Assembly (NCBI GenBank): GCA_032260385.1
Contig: JAVVEL010000001.1
Location: 186,001 to 250,000, forward strand
Source of the DNA: UBA9300 sp032260385
GTDB taxonomy: Bacteria > Bacteroidota > Bacteroidia > Bacteroidales > VadinHA17
Direction of reading: 5' to 3'
Length of the DNA stretch: 64,000 nt
In this document: positions 17,532-26,954 of the stretch, piece after piece
How positions within the stretch are numbered: position 1 is the first letter of the stretch
Layout: each line of letters begins with the position of its first letter
Position numbers and translations under genes: made by a program
The notes under the pieces: generated by a model
What the model saw: the letters and a program-made list of their open reading frames with translations, nothing else
Database searches by the model: none
What the model was told of the DNA's origin: nothing

Positions 17532-19373
17532 ATGAGTAAGAGTGAGCGTATCATCGAAAGAGATGAGGTCGTAATACGTTTCTCAGGAGATTCAGGTGAC
17601 GGAATGCAGCTTACCGGGACTTTATTCTCCAATACCTCAGCCCTGTTTGGAAATGATCTTTCTACTTTCCCTGACTACCCCGCAGAGATAAGGGCTCCCC
17701 AGGGTACGGTGGGAGGGGTATCTGGCTTCCAGGTGCATGTAGGTCAGTCTGAGGTATATACTCCCGGTGATTATGCAGATGTCCTTGTGGCAATGAACCC
17801 GGCAGCAGTAAAAGCAAATGCTAAATTTATCCGTGAAGGAGGTACAATTATTATTGACGAAGATAATTTTACCGAAAAAAATATTTTAAAAGCCGGATAC
17901 AAAAAAGATCCCGTAGTCGAGGATAAGCTCGACAGGTTTAACATTATTTCTGCACCCATTACCACGATGGTAAGGGAAGCCCTGAAAGATAAAGGACTGG
18001 ATCCCAAAACCGTGCTTCGTACAAAGAACATGTTTGCCCTTGGAATGGTATACTGGCTGTTTAATCGTGACCTCGAATATACCGAAGAATATTTCAAAAG
18101 TAAGTTCAGTAAGCGGCCTGCAATCATCGAGGCAAACTCAACGGTACTGGGAGCCGGCTATCACTATGCCGAGACTATAGAGGCAATGACACCCGTATAT
18201 AAAGTGAGCCCGGCAAAAATCGAGAAGGGCCGTTACAGGACAATTGACGGTAATACTGCTACAGCATGGGGCTTATTGGCTGCGGCGGAGAAGGCCGGAC
18301 TTGAATTGTTTATTGGTTCCTATCCCATTACACCTGCCACAGGCATACTCGAAGCCCTGGCCGCCAGGAAAGACCTTGGTGTGAAAAGTTTCCAGGCTGA
18401 AGATGAGATTGCCGGTATCTGCACTGCTATAGGCGCAAGCTTTGCCGGTAACCTGGCTGTAACCTCAACTTCGGGACCCGGCCTTGCACTTAAGTCGGAA
18501 GCTATAGGACTGGCTGTAATGACAGAACTGCCTCTGGTCATAATAAATGTACAGCGGGGAGGCCCCTCTACGGGACTGCCTACAAAAACAGAACAGGCTG
18601 ACCTTATGCAGGTATTGTACGGGCGTAACGGGGAATGCCCTGTTGTGGTTCTTGCTGCAAGCACGCCGTCAAACTGCTTTAAATATGCTTTTGAGGCTGC
18701 AGCTATTGCAATTGAGCATATGGTCCCCGTCATACTCCTTACAGACGGCTTCCTTGCCAATGGCTCCGAACCATGGAAAATACCCTCAATGGATACACTG
18801 CCTGAAATTAAACCACCCCTGGTGAAAGATGGGGATGATGAGTTCATACCCTATGAGAGAGATGAAAAGAAACTCAGCAGAAAATGGGCTGTGCCGGGAA
18901 CAAAAGGAAGGGAACACAGGATAGGCGGATTGGAAAAAACAGTGAAGGGTACAGTATCCTACATCCCTGAAAACCATGAATATATGGTAAAAATGAGAGC
19001 TGAAAAAGTTGCAAGGGTGGTGACTAAGGTGCCTAACCTGAAGACCTACGGTGATCATGAAGGCGAAATGCTGCTTATTGGCTGGGGAGGTACCTATGGG
19101 CATCTTCTTACTGCCGTAAAAGAGCTCAGGAATGAAGGGAAAAGTGTCAGCCTTGCCCATTTTAACCACATAAGCCCCCTGCCGGCTAATACGGCTGAAG
19201 TGTTTAATGGATTTAAAAAGCTGGTGGTGGCCGAACTCAATGCAGGACAATTCGTAAGGTACCTCAGAATGGAATTTGAAGAGTTCAGGTTTGAACAAAT
19301 AAATAAGGTGCAGGGGCTGCCTTTTACCTGTGCTGAAATAAAAGAAAAATGTATTAAGCTACTGGAGGAATAA
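17532..19373 (+). CDS. korA: 2-oxoacid:ferredoxin oxidoreductase, fused gamma-alpha subunit
   Basis: A 613-residue protein. Residues 1-195 are the gamma domain (RFSGDSGDGMQLTG, YPAEIRAPQGTVGGVSG). The alpha pyrimidine-binding domain follows (GSYPITPATGILE, SFQAEDEIAGICTAIGAS, TSTSGPGLALKSEAIGL). The rest (for example LLIGWGGTYGHLLTAV) is the C-terminal transketolase-like domain. With KorB it oxidatively decarboxylates a 2-oxoacid, probably 2-oxoglutarate, with CoA and reduces ferredoxin. The substrate is judged from the two-subunit layout and could be another oxoacid. It lies three bases before korB. Confidence 0.92.
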   Translation: MSKSERIIERDEVVIRFSGDSGDGMQLTGTLFSNTSALFGNDLSTFPDYPAEIRAPQGTVGGVSGFQVHVGQSEVYTPGDYADVLVAMNPAAVKANAKFIREGGTIIIDEDNFTEKNILKAGYKKDPVVEDKLDRFNIISAPITTMVREALKDKGLDPKTVLRTKNMFALGMVYWLFNRDLEYTEEYFKSKFSKRPAIIEANSTVLGAGYHYAETIEAMTPVYKVSPAKIEKGRYRTIDGNTATAWGLLAAAEKAGLELFIGSYPITPATGILEALAARKDLGVKSFQAEDEIAGICTAIGASFAGNLAVTSTSGPGLALKSEAIGLAVMTELPLVIINVQRGGPSTGLPTKTEQADLMQVLYGRNGECPVVVLAASTPSNCFKYAFEAAAIAIEHMVPVILLTDGFLANGSEPWKIPSMDTLPEIKPPLVKDGDDEFIPYERDEKKLSRKWAVPGTKGREHRIGGLEKTVKGTVSYIPENHEYMVKMRAEKVARVVTKVPNLKTYGDHEGEMLLIGWGGTYGHLLTAVKELRNEGKSVSLAHFNHISPLPANTAEVFNGFKKLVVAELNAGQFVRYLRMEFEEFRFEQINKVQGLPFTCAEIKEKCIKLLEE

Positions 19374-19376
19374 ATA

Positions 19377-20393
19377 ATGATTGAAGAAATAGTTGAACTT
19401 AGTCCAAATGATTTTAAGAGCGACCAGGAAGTAAGATGGTGCCCGGGTTGTGGCGATCATGCAGTACTGGCTGCAGTTACCAGAGCACTGGCTGAACTTA
19501 AAATCCCCAAAGAAAAGTTTGCCTTCATATCCGGTATAGGTTGCTCATCACGCTTCCCTTATTACATGAATACCTTCGGGTTTCATGGCATCCATGGCCG
19601 TGCCTCTGCAATAGCAACGGGAGTTAAACTGGCAAACCCTGACCTGAGTGTGTGGCAGATAACAGGCGACGGAGATGCAATGGCTATCGGGGGTAACCAC
19701 TTTATCCATGCGATAAGAAGAAATATTGATATCACAATCATACTCTTCAATAACGAAATATACGGTCTCACGAAAGGACAGTATTCACCAACTTCAATAA
19801 AGGGAGCCGTTACCAAAACTTCACCCTTCGGTACCGTCGAGGAACCTTTTAACCCGGGGGAACTTGTAATCGGCGCCAAGGGCAAATTTTTTGCCCGGAC
19901 AATAGATTCCAATGTGCAATTGTCTACCGAGGTATACAAACTGGCTGCCCTCCATGAAGGAACATCGGTGGTAGAAACCCTGCAGAATTGTGTCATCTTT
20001 AACGACGGGGCACATAAGCAACTCAGCGATCGCGAAACAAGGGACGACAATACAATTATTCTGCGACAGGGTGAACCAATGATATTCGGTAAAAACAGGG
20101 ATAAGGGTCTTAGACTGGATGGGATGAAAATGAAGGTGGTTACACTGGGTAAGGGAATTACAGAAAAGGATATCCTTGTACACGATGCTGAAGAAAATAA
20201 TCCCGGCATACATACAATGCTCGCAAATATGAGAAACCCGGGCTTCCCCGTTGCCCTGGGAGTGATACGCTCAGTTTCTGCTCCTACCTACGATATGGCA
20301 CTCAGGGGCCAGATAGCAAAGGTGCAGAAAGGCAGGAAAATTAAAAATGTTGATGACCTGCTCAAATCAGGGTCAACATGGGAAGCAAAATAG
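19377..20393 (+). CDS. korB: 2-oxoacid:ferredoxin oxidoreductase, beta subunit
   Basis: A 338-residue TPP-binding subunit. WCPGCGDHAVLAAV carries two of the iron-sulfur Cys residues, and GIGCSSRFPYY and a later Cys (NCVIFNDG) supply the others. The TPP motif is ITGDGDAMAIGGNHFIHAIRRN followed by ILFNNEIYGLTKGQYSPTS. It is the catalytic partner of KorA in a reversible, ferredoxin-linked reaction of an oxidative or reductive TCA segment. A terminator follows directly. Confidence 0.94.
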   Translation: MIEEIVELSPNDFKSDQEVRWCPGCGDHAVLAAVTRALAELKIPKEKFAFISGIGCSSRFPYYMNTFGFHGIHGRASAIATGVKLANPDLSVWQITGDGDAMAIGGNHFIHAIRRNIDITIILFNNEIYGLTKGQYSPTSIKGAVTKTSPFGTVEEPFNPGELVIGAKGKFFARTIDSNVQLSTEVYKLAALHEGTSVVETLQNCVIFNDGAHKQLSDRETRDDNTIILRQGEPMIFGKNRDKGLRLDGMKMKVVTLGKGITEKDILVHDAEENNPGIHTMLANMRNPGFPVALGVIRSVSAPTYDMALRGQIAKVQKGRKIKNVDDLLKSGSTWEAK

Positions 20394-20416
20394 TAAAATA
20401 AATGACATTTTGTTTA

Positions 20417-20446
20417 AAAGGTGTTCCCCGGAGCACCTTTTTTTTT
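20417..20446 (+). terminator. Rho-independent terminator after korAB
   Basis: A 10-base-pair stem, AAAGGTGTTC / GAGCACCTTT with one G-U pair, a CCCG loop and nine T residues. It separates korAB from the following gene pair. Confidence 0.85.
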
Positions 20447-20491
20447 ATTTGATAAAGAGGTATCTTTAAGTGATTTAAAAAAGACTGCCAT

Positions 20492-23400
20492 ATGGACACC
20501 GGACAGGATAACGGATATAAACAATTACTGAATGAACAGAAGGAAAGACTTAAGGAGCTTGCATGCATAAACAGGACTACTGCCATTCTTAAAGAAGGCA
20601 AGTCAATTGATGAAACAATGCAAAAAGTTGTCCATTCACTGCCTCCCGCATGGCAATACCCGGAATTTACAGTGGCGAGAATAAGCTATGGCAACAAAAT
20701 ATTCATGACAACATATTTTGTTGAAACGAGGTGGGTTCTTAAACAGGATTTTACTACTATAAACAATACAAAGGGATCAATAGAAATATTCTATACGAAG
20801 GAGTTTGAAAGTTTAGATTACGGCCCCTTCCTTGAGGAAGAGAAAGATCTTATCGAAAACCTTGCAAGCCTTCTTACAGGCTACATTAACAGTATTCTTG
20901 CAAGGGAAATGATGAATATACCCGAACCTGTAGCAGCGGATGAGAAAATTAAACCGGGAGCATCATCGCGTCAGCTACTGCAACGCTTCCTTGAACGCTA
21001 TAACGCCGAGAGGGATATTTTTCATGACCTGATGCCTTTTAAAGTTAAGGAAATACTCCTGGTGGCCAACCTCTATGACGCTTATTCAATAGAGGGGGAG
21101 GGCAGGTTCTCCGAATATATTTTTGGCGAATACCACCAGCTTAACCTTACTTCAATGCCCAGGGTAACCGGTGTTTCCGGACTGGAGGAAGCAATGGAAA
21201 GATTGCGCTCGAAACACTTCGACCTGATCATTGTTATGCTGGGTGTTGAAAAGGAAACTCCCATGAAGCTGGTTTTGAGGATAAAACAAAAATATCCCTA
21301 TATACCTACCTTCCTCCTGCTCAGCAATCCGGGCGATGTTGCCTTCGTAAAAAGTAAAAAATTGAAAGGCTTCCCCTTTGATGACTATTTTGTCTGGACA
21401 GGTGAGACAAGGGTTTTCTTTGCCATGGTAAAACTTCTGGAAGACAGGGTCAATGTTGAAAATGATACCAGGAAAGGCCTTACAAGAGTAATATTGCTTG
21501 TTGAAGATTCAGCCGAATATTATTCCAGCTACCTGCCCACACTCTACACCCTGGTTATGGAGCAGACAAAACACCTGATCGAAGATGTTAGTACGGATGA
21601 GCTGTACAAGGTACTGAAAATGAGGGCCAGACCAAAAATATTGCTTGCCACCAGCCATGAAGAAGCTACGTCAATATTCGACAGGTATAAGAATAATATG
21701 CTATGCGTAATATCTGATATGAGGTTCCCGAAAGACAATGAATTGTACGATAAGGCAGGCTATGAATTTATTCAGTATGTAAAAAGTGAATTGCCTAACC
21801 TGCCTGCCGTTTTGCAATCATCAGATCCTGAAAACTCAAAATACGCCCATACACTTAAGTCAAATTTTATAAACAAGAATTCCCAGAGCCTCCTGCAGGA
21901 CCTTAAATCATTTATTAATTACTACCTGGGATTTGGTCATTTTGTCTATCGTGATAATATGGGACGACAGATAGCAGTGGCCAAATCAATGAACGAATTT
22001 GAACAATACCTCAAAACAATACCTGAAGATTCACTCATTTACCATGCAATGAAGAATCACTTTTCACTTTGGCTTATGGCCAGGGGTGAGGTTAAAATAG
22101 CCAAAATAATAAACCCCATGAAAATAAGTGATTTTTCTGACCTGTCTGAGTTAAGGATTTTTCTGCTCGACCTTATATCAAAACGGCGGCGTGAAATGGA
22201 TAAGGGAAAGGTTGTTAACTATGTGGAATCGGCAGCACTGGATGAAACAAATGTGGTTAGCCTGGCCAGCGGTTCCCTGGGTGGTAAGGGGCGGGGACTT
22301 GCCTTCATTAATACGCTCATCTACGGCTTTGAGCTGGGTAAACTTACACCAGGAATCAATATTAAAAGTCCCGTCACAATAATAATAGGTACTGATGAGT
22401 TTGACCTTTTCATTGAAACAAATAAGCTGAGACAGGTAATAAAGGAGGAAAAAGATTATGAAAAACTAAAGAGGAATTTCCTGAACAGTAACCTTTCCTT
22501 TAACATGGAAAAGAAACTCAGGTCCTTTTTGAAACTGATGAACAAACCGATAGCCATCCGTTCCTCAAGTCTTTTTGAGGATTCAATGAGCCAGCCCTTC
22601 TCCGGTATATTCGGGACTTACCTGCTACCCAATAATCATCCTGATTTCGATGTAAGGCTCAGGCTTATCATGGATGCAATAAAGCTGGTGTTTGCTTCCA
22701 TTTATTCCAAAAGCGCCCGGACTTATTTTGAAGCCATTAATTATATGATTGAACAGGAAAAGATGGCAATTGTATTGCAGGAAGTAGTGGGAAACAGGTT
22801 TGAAGATGCCTTCTATCCGCATATTAGCGGCACAGCCCAGTCATATAATTTCTATCCCGTTGCACATATGAAACCGGATGAGGGTTTTGCCGTTGCTGCA
22901 GTAGGCCTGGGCCAGTATGTTGTTGAGGGCGAAAAGGCATACAGGTTTTCGCCGGCCTATCCCACACTTGATACAGTGTCACAGAAAGATATATCCAAAA
23001 ACACCCAGGTAGCTTTCTATGCAGTAGATATGAAAAAGGAGAAAATAAACCTGCTTGAAGGCGAAAATGCCGGTCTTGTAAAACTGGACATAACTGATGC
23101 GGAAAGGCATGGTGCACTGAAACACTGTGCTTCTGTGTATAACCAGGATAACGATACCATTGAACCCGGAATAGATTCGCCCGGTCCCCGGGTGGTTAAT
23201 TTTGCCAATATTTTAAGATATGAGTATATTCCGCTGGCCGAAACCATAACAACAGTACTCGACGTGGTCAAGGAAGCATTCGGAACTCCCGTTGAAATTG
23301 AATATGCCGTGGATCTTAACCTTGATAAGAGCGGCAGGGCGGGCTTCTACCTGCTGCAGGTTAAACCACTGGTTGGCAGCGGAGCAGGCTATAATATAAA

Positions 23401-23938
23401 CCTGCAAAAAATAGATGAAGAAAAATGCCTGCTTATATCACACAAAAGCATGGGAAACGGTAAGATATCCGATCTGACTGATGTGGTCTATATTGACCCC
23501 GGCAAATTTGACAATACAAAAACCGAGGCTATGGCCGCAGAAATTGATGCCATAAATGACGATATGCTCGCCGGGGGTAAGAAGTACATACTTATCGGAC
23601 CGGGAAGATGGGGTAGCAGGGACCGCTTTATAGGCGTGCCTGTTGTGTGGCCACAAATATCACAGGCCCGGGTAATCGTTGAAGTAAGCCTGCCAGAATT
23701 TCCTTTGGACGCATCACTGGGCTCACACTTCTTTCATAATGTCACCTCAATGAATGTAGGGTATTTTTCAGTAGACCAGGCCGCACGGGATGAATTTGTT
23801 AAATGGGACAGGCTCCAGAAAGAAGAAGTGGTGAGTGAAGGAAAATTCTTCAGGCACATCCGTTTCAAGTCCCCTCTCATAGTGAGAATGGACGGTAAAA
23901 AAAGAATCTCAATAATTGAATGTACCGAATGCAGCTAA
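20492..23938 (+). CDS. GAF-receiver-PEP/pyruvate-binding ATP-grasp protein, copy 1
   Basis: A 1148-residue cytosolic protein. Residues about 15-135 look like a GAF domain. Residues 185-320 are receiver-like but without the phospho-acceptor Asp (DLIIVMLG). Residues 331-475 are a full receiver: LVEDS (E338, D339), VISDM (D409), QSS and NK (K462), with an insertion after strand 1. From about 590 comes a pyruvate-phosphate-dikinase N-terminal ATP-grasp (GGKGRGLAFIN at 597-607; AIRSSSLFEDSMSQPFSG near 688-705). A conserved tail has LIGPGRWGS. The phosphohistidine (TSHAA) and PEP TIM-barrel domains of true PEP synthases are absent. The substrate of phosphorylation is unknown. The next gene is its paralogue. 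Confidence 0.72.
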   Translation: MDTGQDNGYKQLLNEQKERLKELACINRTTAILKEGKSIDETMQKVVHSLPPAWQYPEFTVARISYGNKIFMTTYFVETRWVLKQDFTTINNTKGSIEIFYTKEFESLDYGPFLEEEKDLIENLASLLTGYINSILAREMMNIPEPVAADEKIKPGASSRQLLQRFLERYNAERDIFHDLMPFKVKEILLVANLYDAYSIEGEGRFSEYIFGEYHQLNLTSMPRVTGVSGLEEAMERLRSKHFDLIIVMLGVEKETPMKLVLRIKQKYPYIPTFLLLSNPGDVAFVKSKKLKGFPFDDYFVWTGETRVFFAMVKLLEDRVNVENDTRKGLTRVILLVEDSAEYYSSYLPTLYTLVMEQTKHLIEDVSTDELYKVLKMRARPKILLATSHEEATSIFDRYKNNMLCVISDMRFPKDNELYDKAGYEFIQYVKSELPNLPAVLQSSDPENSKYAHTLKSNFINKNSQSLLQDLKSFINYYLGFGHFVYRDNMGRQIAVAKSMNEFEQYLKTIPEDSLIYHAMKNHFSLWLMARGEVKIAKIINPMKISDFSDLSELRIFLLDLISKRRREMDKGKVVNYVESAALDETNVVSLASGSLGGKGRGLAFINTLIYGFELGKLTPGINIKSPVTIIIGTDEFDLFIETNKLRQVIKEEKDYEKLKRNFLNSNLSFNMEKKLRSFLKLMNKPIAIRSSSLFEDSMSQPFSGIFGTYLLPNNHPDFDVRLRLIMDAIKLVFASIYSKSARTYFEAINYMIEQEKMAIVLQEVVGNRFEDAFYPHISGTAQSYNFYPVAHMKPDEGFAVAAVGLGQYVVEGEKAYRFSPAYPTLDTVSQKDISKNTQVAFYAVDMKKEKINLLEGENAGLVKLDITDAERHGALKHCASVYNQDNDTIEPGIDSPGPRVVNFANILRYEYIPLAETITTVLDVVKEAFGTPVEIEYAVDLNLDKSGRAGFYLLQVKPLVGSGAGYNINLQKIDEEKCLLISHKSMGNGKISDLTDVVYIDPGKFDNTKTEAMAAEIDAINDDMLAGGKKYILIGPGRWGSRDRFIGVPVVWPQISQARVIVEVSLPEFPLDASLGSHFFHNVTSMNVGYFSVDQAARDEFVKWDRLQKEEVVSEGKFFRHIRFKSPLIVRMDGKKRISIIECTECS

Positions 23939-23939
23939 T

Positions 23940-26900
23940 ATGGCACTAATTGAAGGAATAATGGAATTGCAGAAGTATGACTTCAGTGATACTTCTTTTA
24001 ACCTGTTAATGCAGAGACGCATACATAAGGTACTGGTCATATGCAGTAATTATGATAATTATATGCTCGAGGAAGACGGACGTATCGATGAACAGATCTT
24101 TAATGAATATGTGTCACTGAACCTGAGATACCCGCCTTCCTTCGTGCAAACCGACAGTGAAGAAGAGGCTATGCGAATCCTGAATGAAGAAAAGGTCGAC
24201 CTCGTTATCTCCATGCTTAACTTCAGGGAAAAAGATGTTTTTGCCATAGCAAGAAAAATAAAAGCCAAATGCCCCTCCATACCTATTGTTGCCCTGACAT
24301 ATTTTTCCCGGGAAGTATCTTTGCGCCTGCAGAGGGAGGACCTGAGTGCTGTGGATTATGTCTTTTGCTGGCTGGGCGACGCCAGCCTCCTCCTGGCAAT
24401 AATAAAGCTGCTGGAAGACAGGATGAATGCAGAACATGATATTGACGTGGTAGGTGTACAGGCAATAATACTTGTGGAAGATTCAATAAGATATATATCG
24501 ACTTATCTTCCGAACCTCTATAAAATTGTACTTAAACAATCACGCGATTTTCAGCAGGAAGCCCTTAATCCACATCAGAAAATGCTGAAAATGAGGGGCC
24601 GTCCAAAGATATTGCTGGCTACAAATTATGAGGATGCAATATCAATGTACAAGAAGTATAAATATAATGTGCTGGGAGTAATATCGGATATTTCATATAA
24701 GAAGGAAGGTAGCCATAAGGCTGATGCCGGAATTGACCTATGTAAAATAATAAAGAGCGACGACAGTAATATGCCCTTCCTCCTTCAGTCATCTGATGTT
24801 GAATTCCATAAGATCGCAGACGAACTGGGAGTGGGCTTCCTGAATAAGTATTCCAAAAACCTGTCAATTGAACTGAGGAATTTTATTATCCAGAACCTGG
24901 CTTTCGGACCCTTTGTTTTCAGAGATCCTGATACAATGGAAACAATAGGCATTGCTACAGACCTGCAGAGTTTCCAGCAAAAGCTGCTCACCCTTCCTGA
25001 TAAATCTCTTTTTTATCATGCCGAACGGAATCATTTTTCCAAGTGGCTGAATGCCAGGGCACTATTCCCTGTTGCCCAGCTTTTTAAATTTATCAGCCTG
25101 GAGGATTTTGACTCAGTTGAGGATATGAGAAGATTTATTTATGTGGCAATTTCCAGCTTCAGACTGGGGAAGGGACGCGGTGTGATCGCTAAATTCGACC
25201 GTAACACCTTTGATGAGTACCAGATATTCAGCAGGATAGGTGAAGGATCAATAGGTGGTAAAGCACGAGGATTGGCTTTCATTAACAGCCTGATAAAAAA
25301 ACATAAATTATTCAATAAATATTCCGGCACACTGATTACCATACCACGTACGATTGTCCTGAGCACCGATGTCTTTGATGAGTTTATGGAGAGAAATAAC
25401 CTTTACTCTGTCGGAATAAGTGACCTGCCTGATGAAGAGATATTAAAAAGCTTCGTTGAAGCTGAATTGCCGGGACGGGTTTACCAGGACCTGTATGCCT
25501 TTCTCGCAGTGTCGCGCTTACAGCCCTTGGCCGTAAGATCATCCAGTAAACTTGAAGATAGCCACTACCAGCCGTTTGCAGGCATCTATTCAACCTATAT
25601 GATTCCCCGTGTTGCTGATAATCCCGTAATGGTAAAGATGCTGTCGGATGCAATAAAGGAAGTATATGCATCTGTATACTATAAAAGCAGCAAGGCATAC
25701 ATGACGGCAACCTCCAATGTGATTGATGAAGAAAAAATGGGGATTATTATCCAGGAGATATGCGGAAGCCGGCACGGAAATATATATTATCCTACTCTCT
25801 CAGGTGTGGCACGCTCAATAAACTTTTACCCCATTGGTTCAGAGAAAGCTGAGGACGGAATAGCCAGTATTGCAATGGGTCTGGGAAAGCTGATAGTCGA
25901 CGGAGGGGTAGCATTACGCTTCTCTCCCAGGTATCCTTCCAAAATATTACAGCTTAATTCACCTGCCACCGCTCTGAAAGAAACACAGAAAGTCTACTAT
26001 GCGCTGGATCTTGATTCCGATAGCTTTGTCCCTTCTGTGGATGACGGGGTTAATATCAAAAAGCTCAAAATAAATGATGATGTAAGTGTGAGTACGCTGA
26101 AAAAAGCTGCTTCAACCTACGACCTTAATAATAATATAGTGCGCCCGGGGATTTCCTACAGGGGCAAACGTATAATTACATTTGATAACGTTCTTAAATA
26201 CAGTACTTTCCCCCTGGCTGAGGTCCTTGATTATTTGCTGACCCTGGGCCAGAAAGAAATGGGTAACCCGGTGGAAATAGAGTTTGCAGCCAACCTCGAA
26301 ACAGAATCAAGTCTGCCGAATATATTTAACTTTTTGCAGATCAGGCCAATAGTTGAGAGTGATCAGTCCAGGATAGTGAATATTGATGCTGTCAAAAAAG
26401 AAGATACCATTATTATGTCTGATTCAGCACTCGGTAACGGAATGATAAGAGGTATTCATGATCTTATCTATGTTAAGCCCGAGTCATTTAAAGCAGCCAA
26501 TAATGAGAAGATTGTAGATCTGCTCGACAGGTTAAACAGTGGTTTCATTAAAGAAGTTAAGAATTATGTCCTTATCGGACCCGGCCGCTGGGGTTCAACA
26601 GATCCCTGGCTCGGTATACCAATTAAGTGGCCACACATATCGCAGGCAAGAGTGATAGTTGAATCAGGACTGCCAAATTACAGGATAGATCCAAGCCAGG
26701 GAACACACTTTTTCCAGAATATCACCTCCTTCAGGGTAGGATATTTTACTATCAACCCCTTTGTAAATGATGGATATTACGATGTGGATTTCCTGAATGC
26801 TAGCCCTCATGTTCATGAAGATAAATATATCAGGCATGTAACTTTTCAGGAACCATTGATCATATTGATAGATGGCAGGATACACAAGGGTATTATTCTG

Positions 26901-26954
26901 AAGCCGGGTATGGAAGGCGTTAACCATGAGCTACCGGCCGGACAGGATAGTTAA
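23940..26954 (+). CDS. Receiver-PEP/pyruvate-binding ATP-grasp protein, copy 2
   Basis: A 1004-residue paralogue of the upstream protein, without the N-terminal GAF-like part. A degenerate receiver (VLVICSNYDNY, DLVISMLNF, residues 28-165) precedes an intact one: ILVEDS (E180, D181), VISDI (D250), LLQSS and NK (K303). The ATP-grasp has IGGKARGLAFINS near 438-450 and AVRSSSKLEDSHYQPFAG near 531-548, and the tail has LIGPGRWGSTDPW. The start is ATG at 23940, one base after the upstream stop; an in-frame ATG at 23916 lies inside the first gene. It is probably cotranscribed and may form a heteromer with copy 1. No His or PEP-utiliser domain is present. Confidence 0.72.
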   Translation: MALIEGIMELQKYDFSDTSFNLLMQRRIHKVLVICSNYDNYMLEEDGRIDEQIFNEYVSLNLRYPPSFVQTDSEEEAMRILNEEKVDLVISMLNFREKDVFAIARKIKAKCPSIPIVALTYFSREVSLRLQREDLSAVDYVFCWLGDASLLLAIIKLLEDRMNAEHDIDVVGVQAIILVEDSIRYISTYLPNLYKIVLKQSRDFQQEALNPHQKMLKMRGRPKILLATNYEDAISMYKKYKYNVLGVISDISYKKEGSHKADAGIDLCKIIKSDDSNMPFLLQSSDVEFHKIADELGVGFLNKYSKNLSIELRNFIIQNLAFGPFVFRDPDTMETIGIATDLQSFQQKLLTLPDKSLFYHAERNHFSKWLNARALFPVAQLFKFISLEDFDSVEDMRRFIYVAISSFRLGKGRGVIAKFDRNTFDEYQIFSRIGEGSIGGKARGLAFINSLIKKHKLFNKYSGTLITIPRTIVLSTDVFDEFMERNNLYSVGISDLPDEEILKSFVEAELPGRVYQDLYAFLAVSRLQPLAVRSSSKLEDSHYQPFAGIYSTYMIPRVADNPVMVKMLSDAIKEVYASVYYKSSKAYMTATSNVIDEEKMGIIIQEICGSRHGNIYYPTLSGVARSINFYPIGSEKAEDGIASIAMGLGKLIVDGGVALRFSPRYPSKILQLNSPATALKETQKVYYALDLDSDSFVPSVDDGVNIKKLKINDDVSVSTLKKAASTYDLNNNIVRPGISYRGKRIITFDNVLKYSTFPLAEVLDYLLTLGQKEMGNPVEIEFAANLETESSLPNIFNFLQIRPIVESDQSRIVNIDAVKKEDTIIMSDSALGNGMIRGIHDLIYVKPESFKAANNEKIVDLLDRLNSGFIKEVKNYVLIGPGRWGSTDPWLGIPIKWPHISQARVIVESGLPNYRIDPSQGTHFFQNITSFRVGYFTINPFVNDGYYDVDFLNASPHVHEDKYIRHVTFQEPLIILIDGRIHKGIILKPGMEGVNHELPAGQDS

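Noticed and set aside
18320..18847. Long minus-strand frame (175 residues) over korA
   Set aside because: It is antisense to well-conserved korA codons and is rich in Ser, Pro and Ala, as expected of an antisense shadow.
20492..26954. Ordinary PEP synthase or pyruvate phosphate dikinase
   Set aside because: No phosphohistidine segment (TSHAA-like) and no PEP-utiliser TIM barrel can be seen in either protein.
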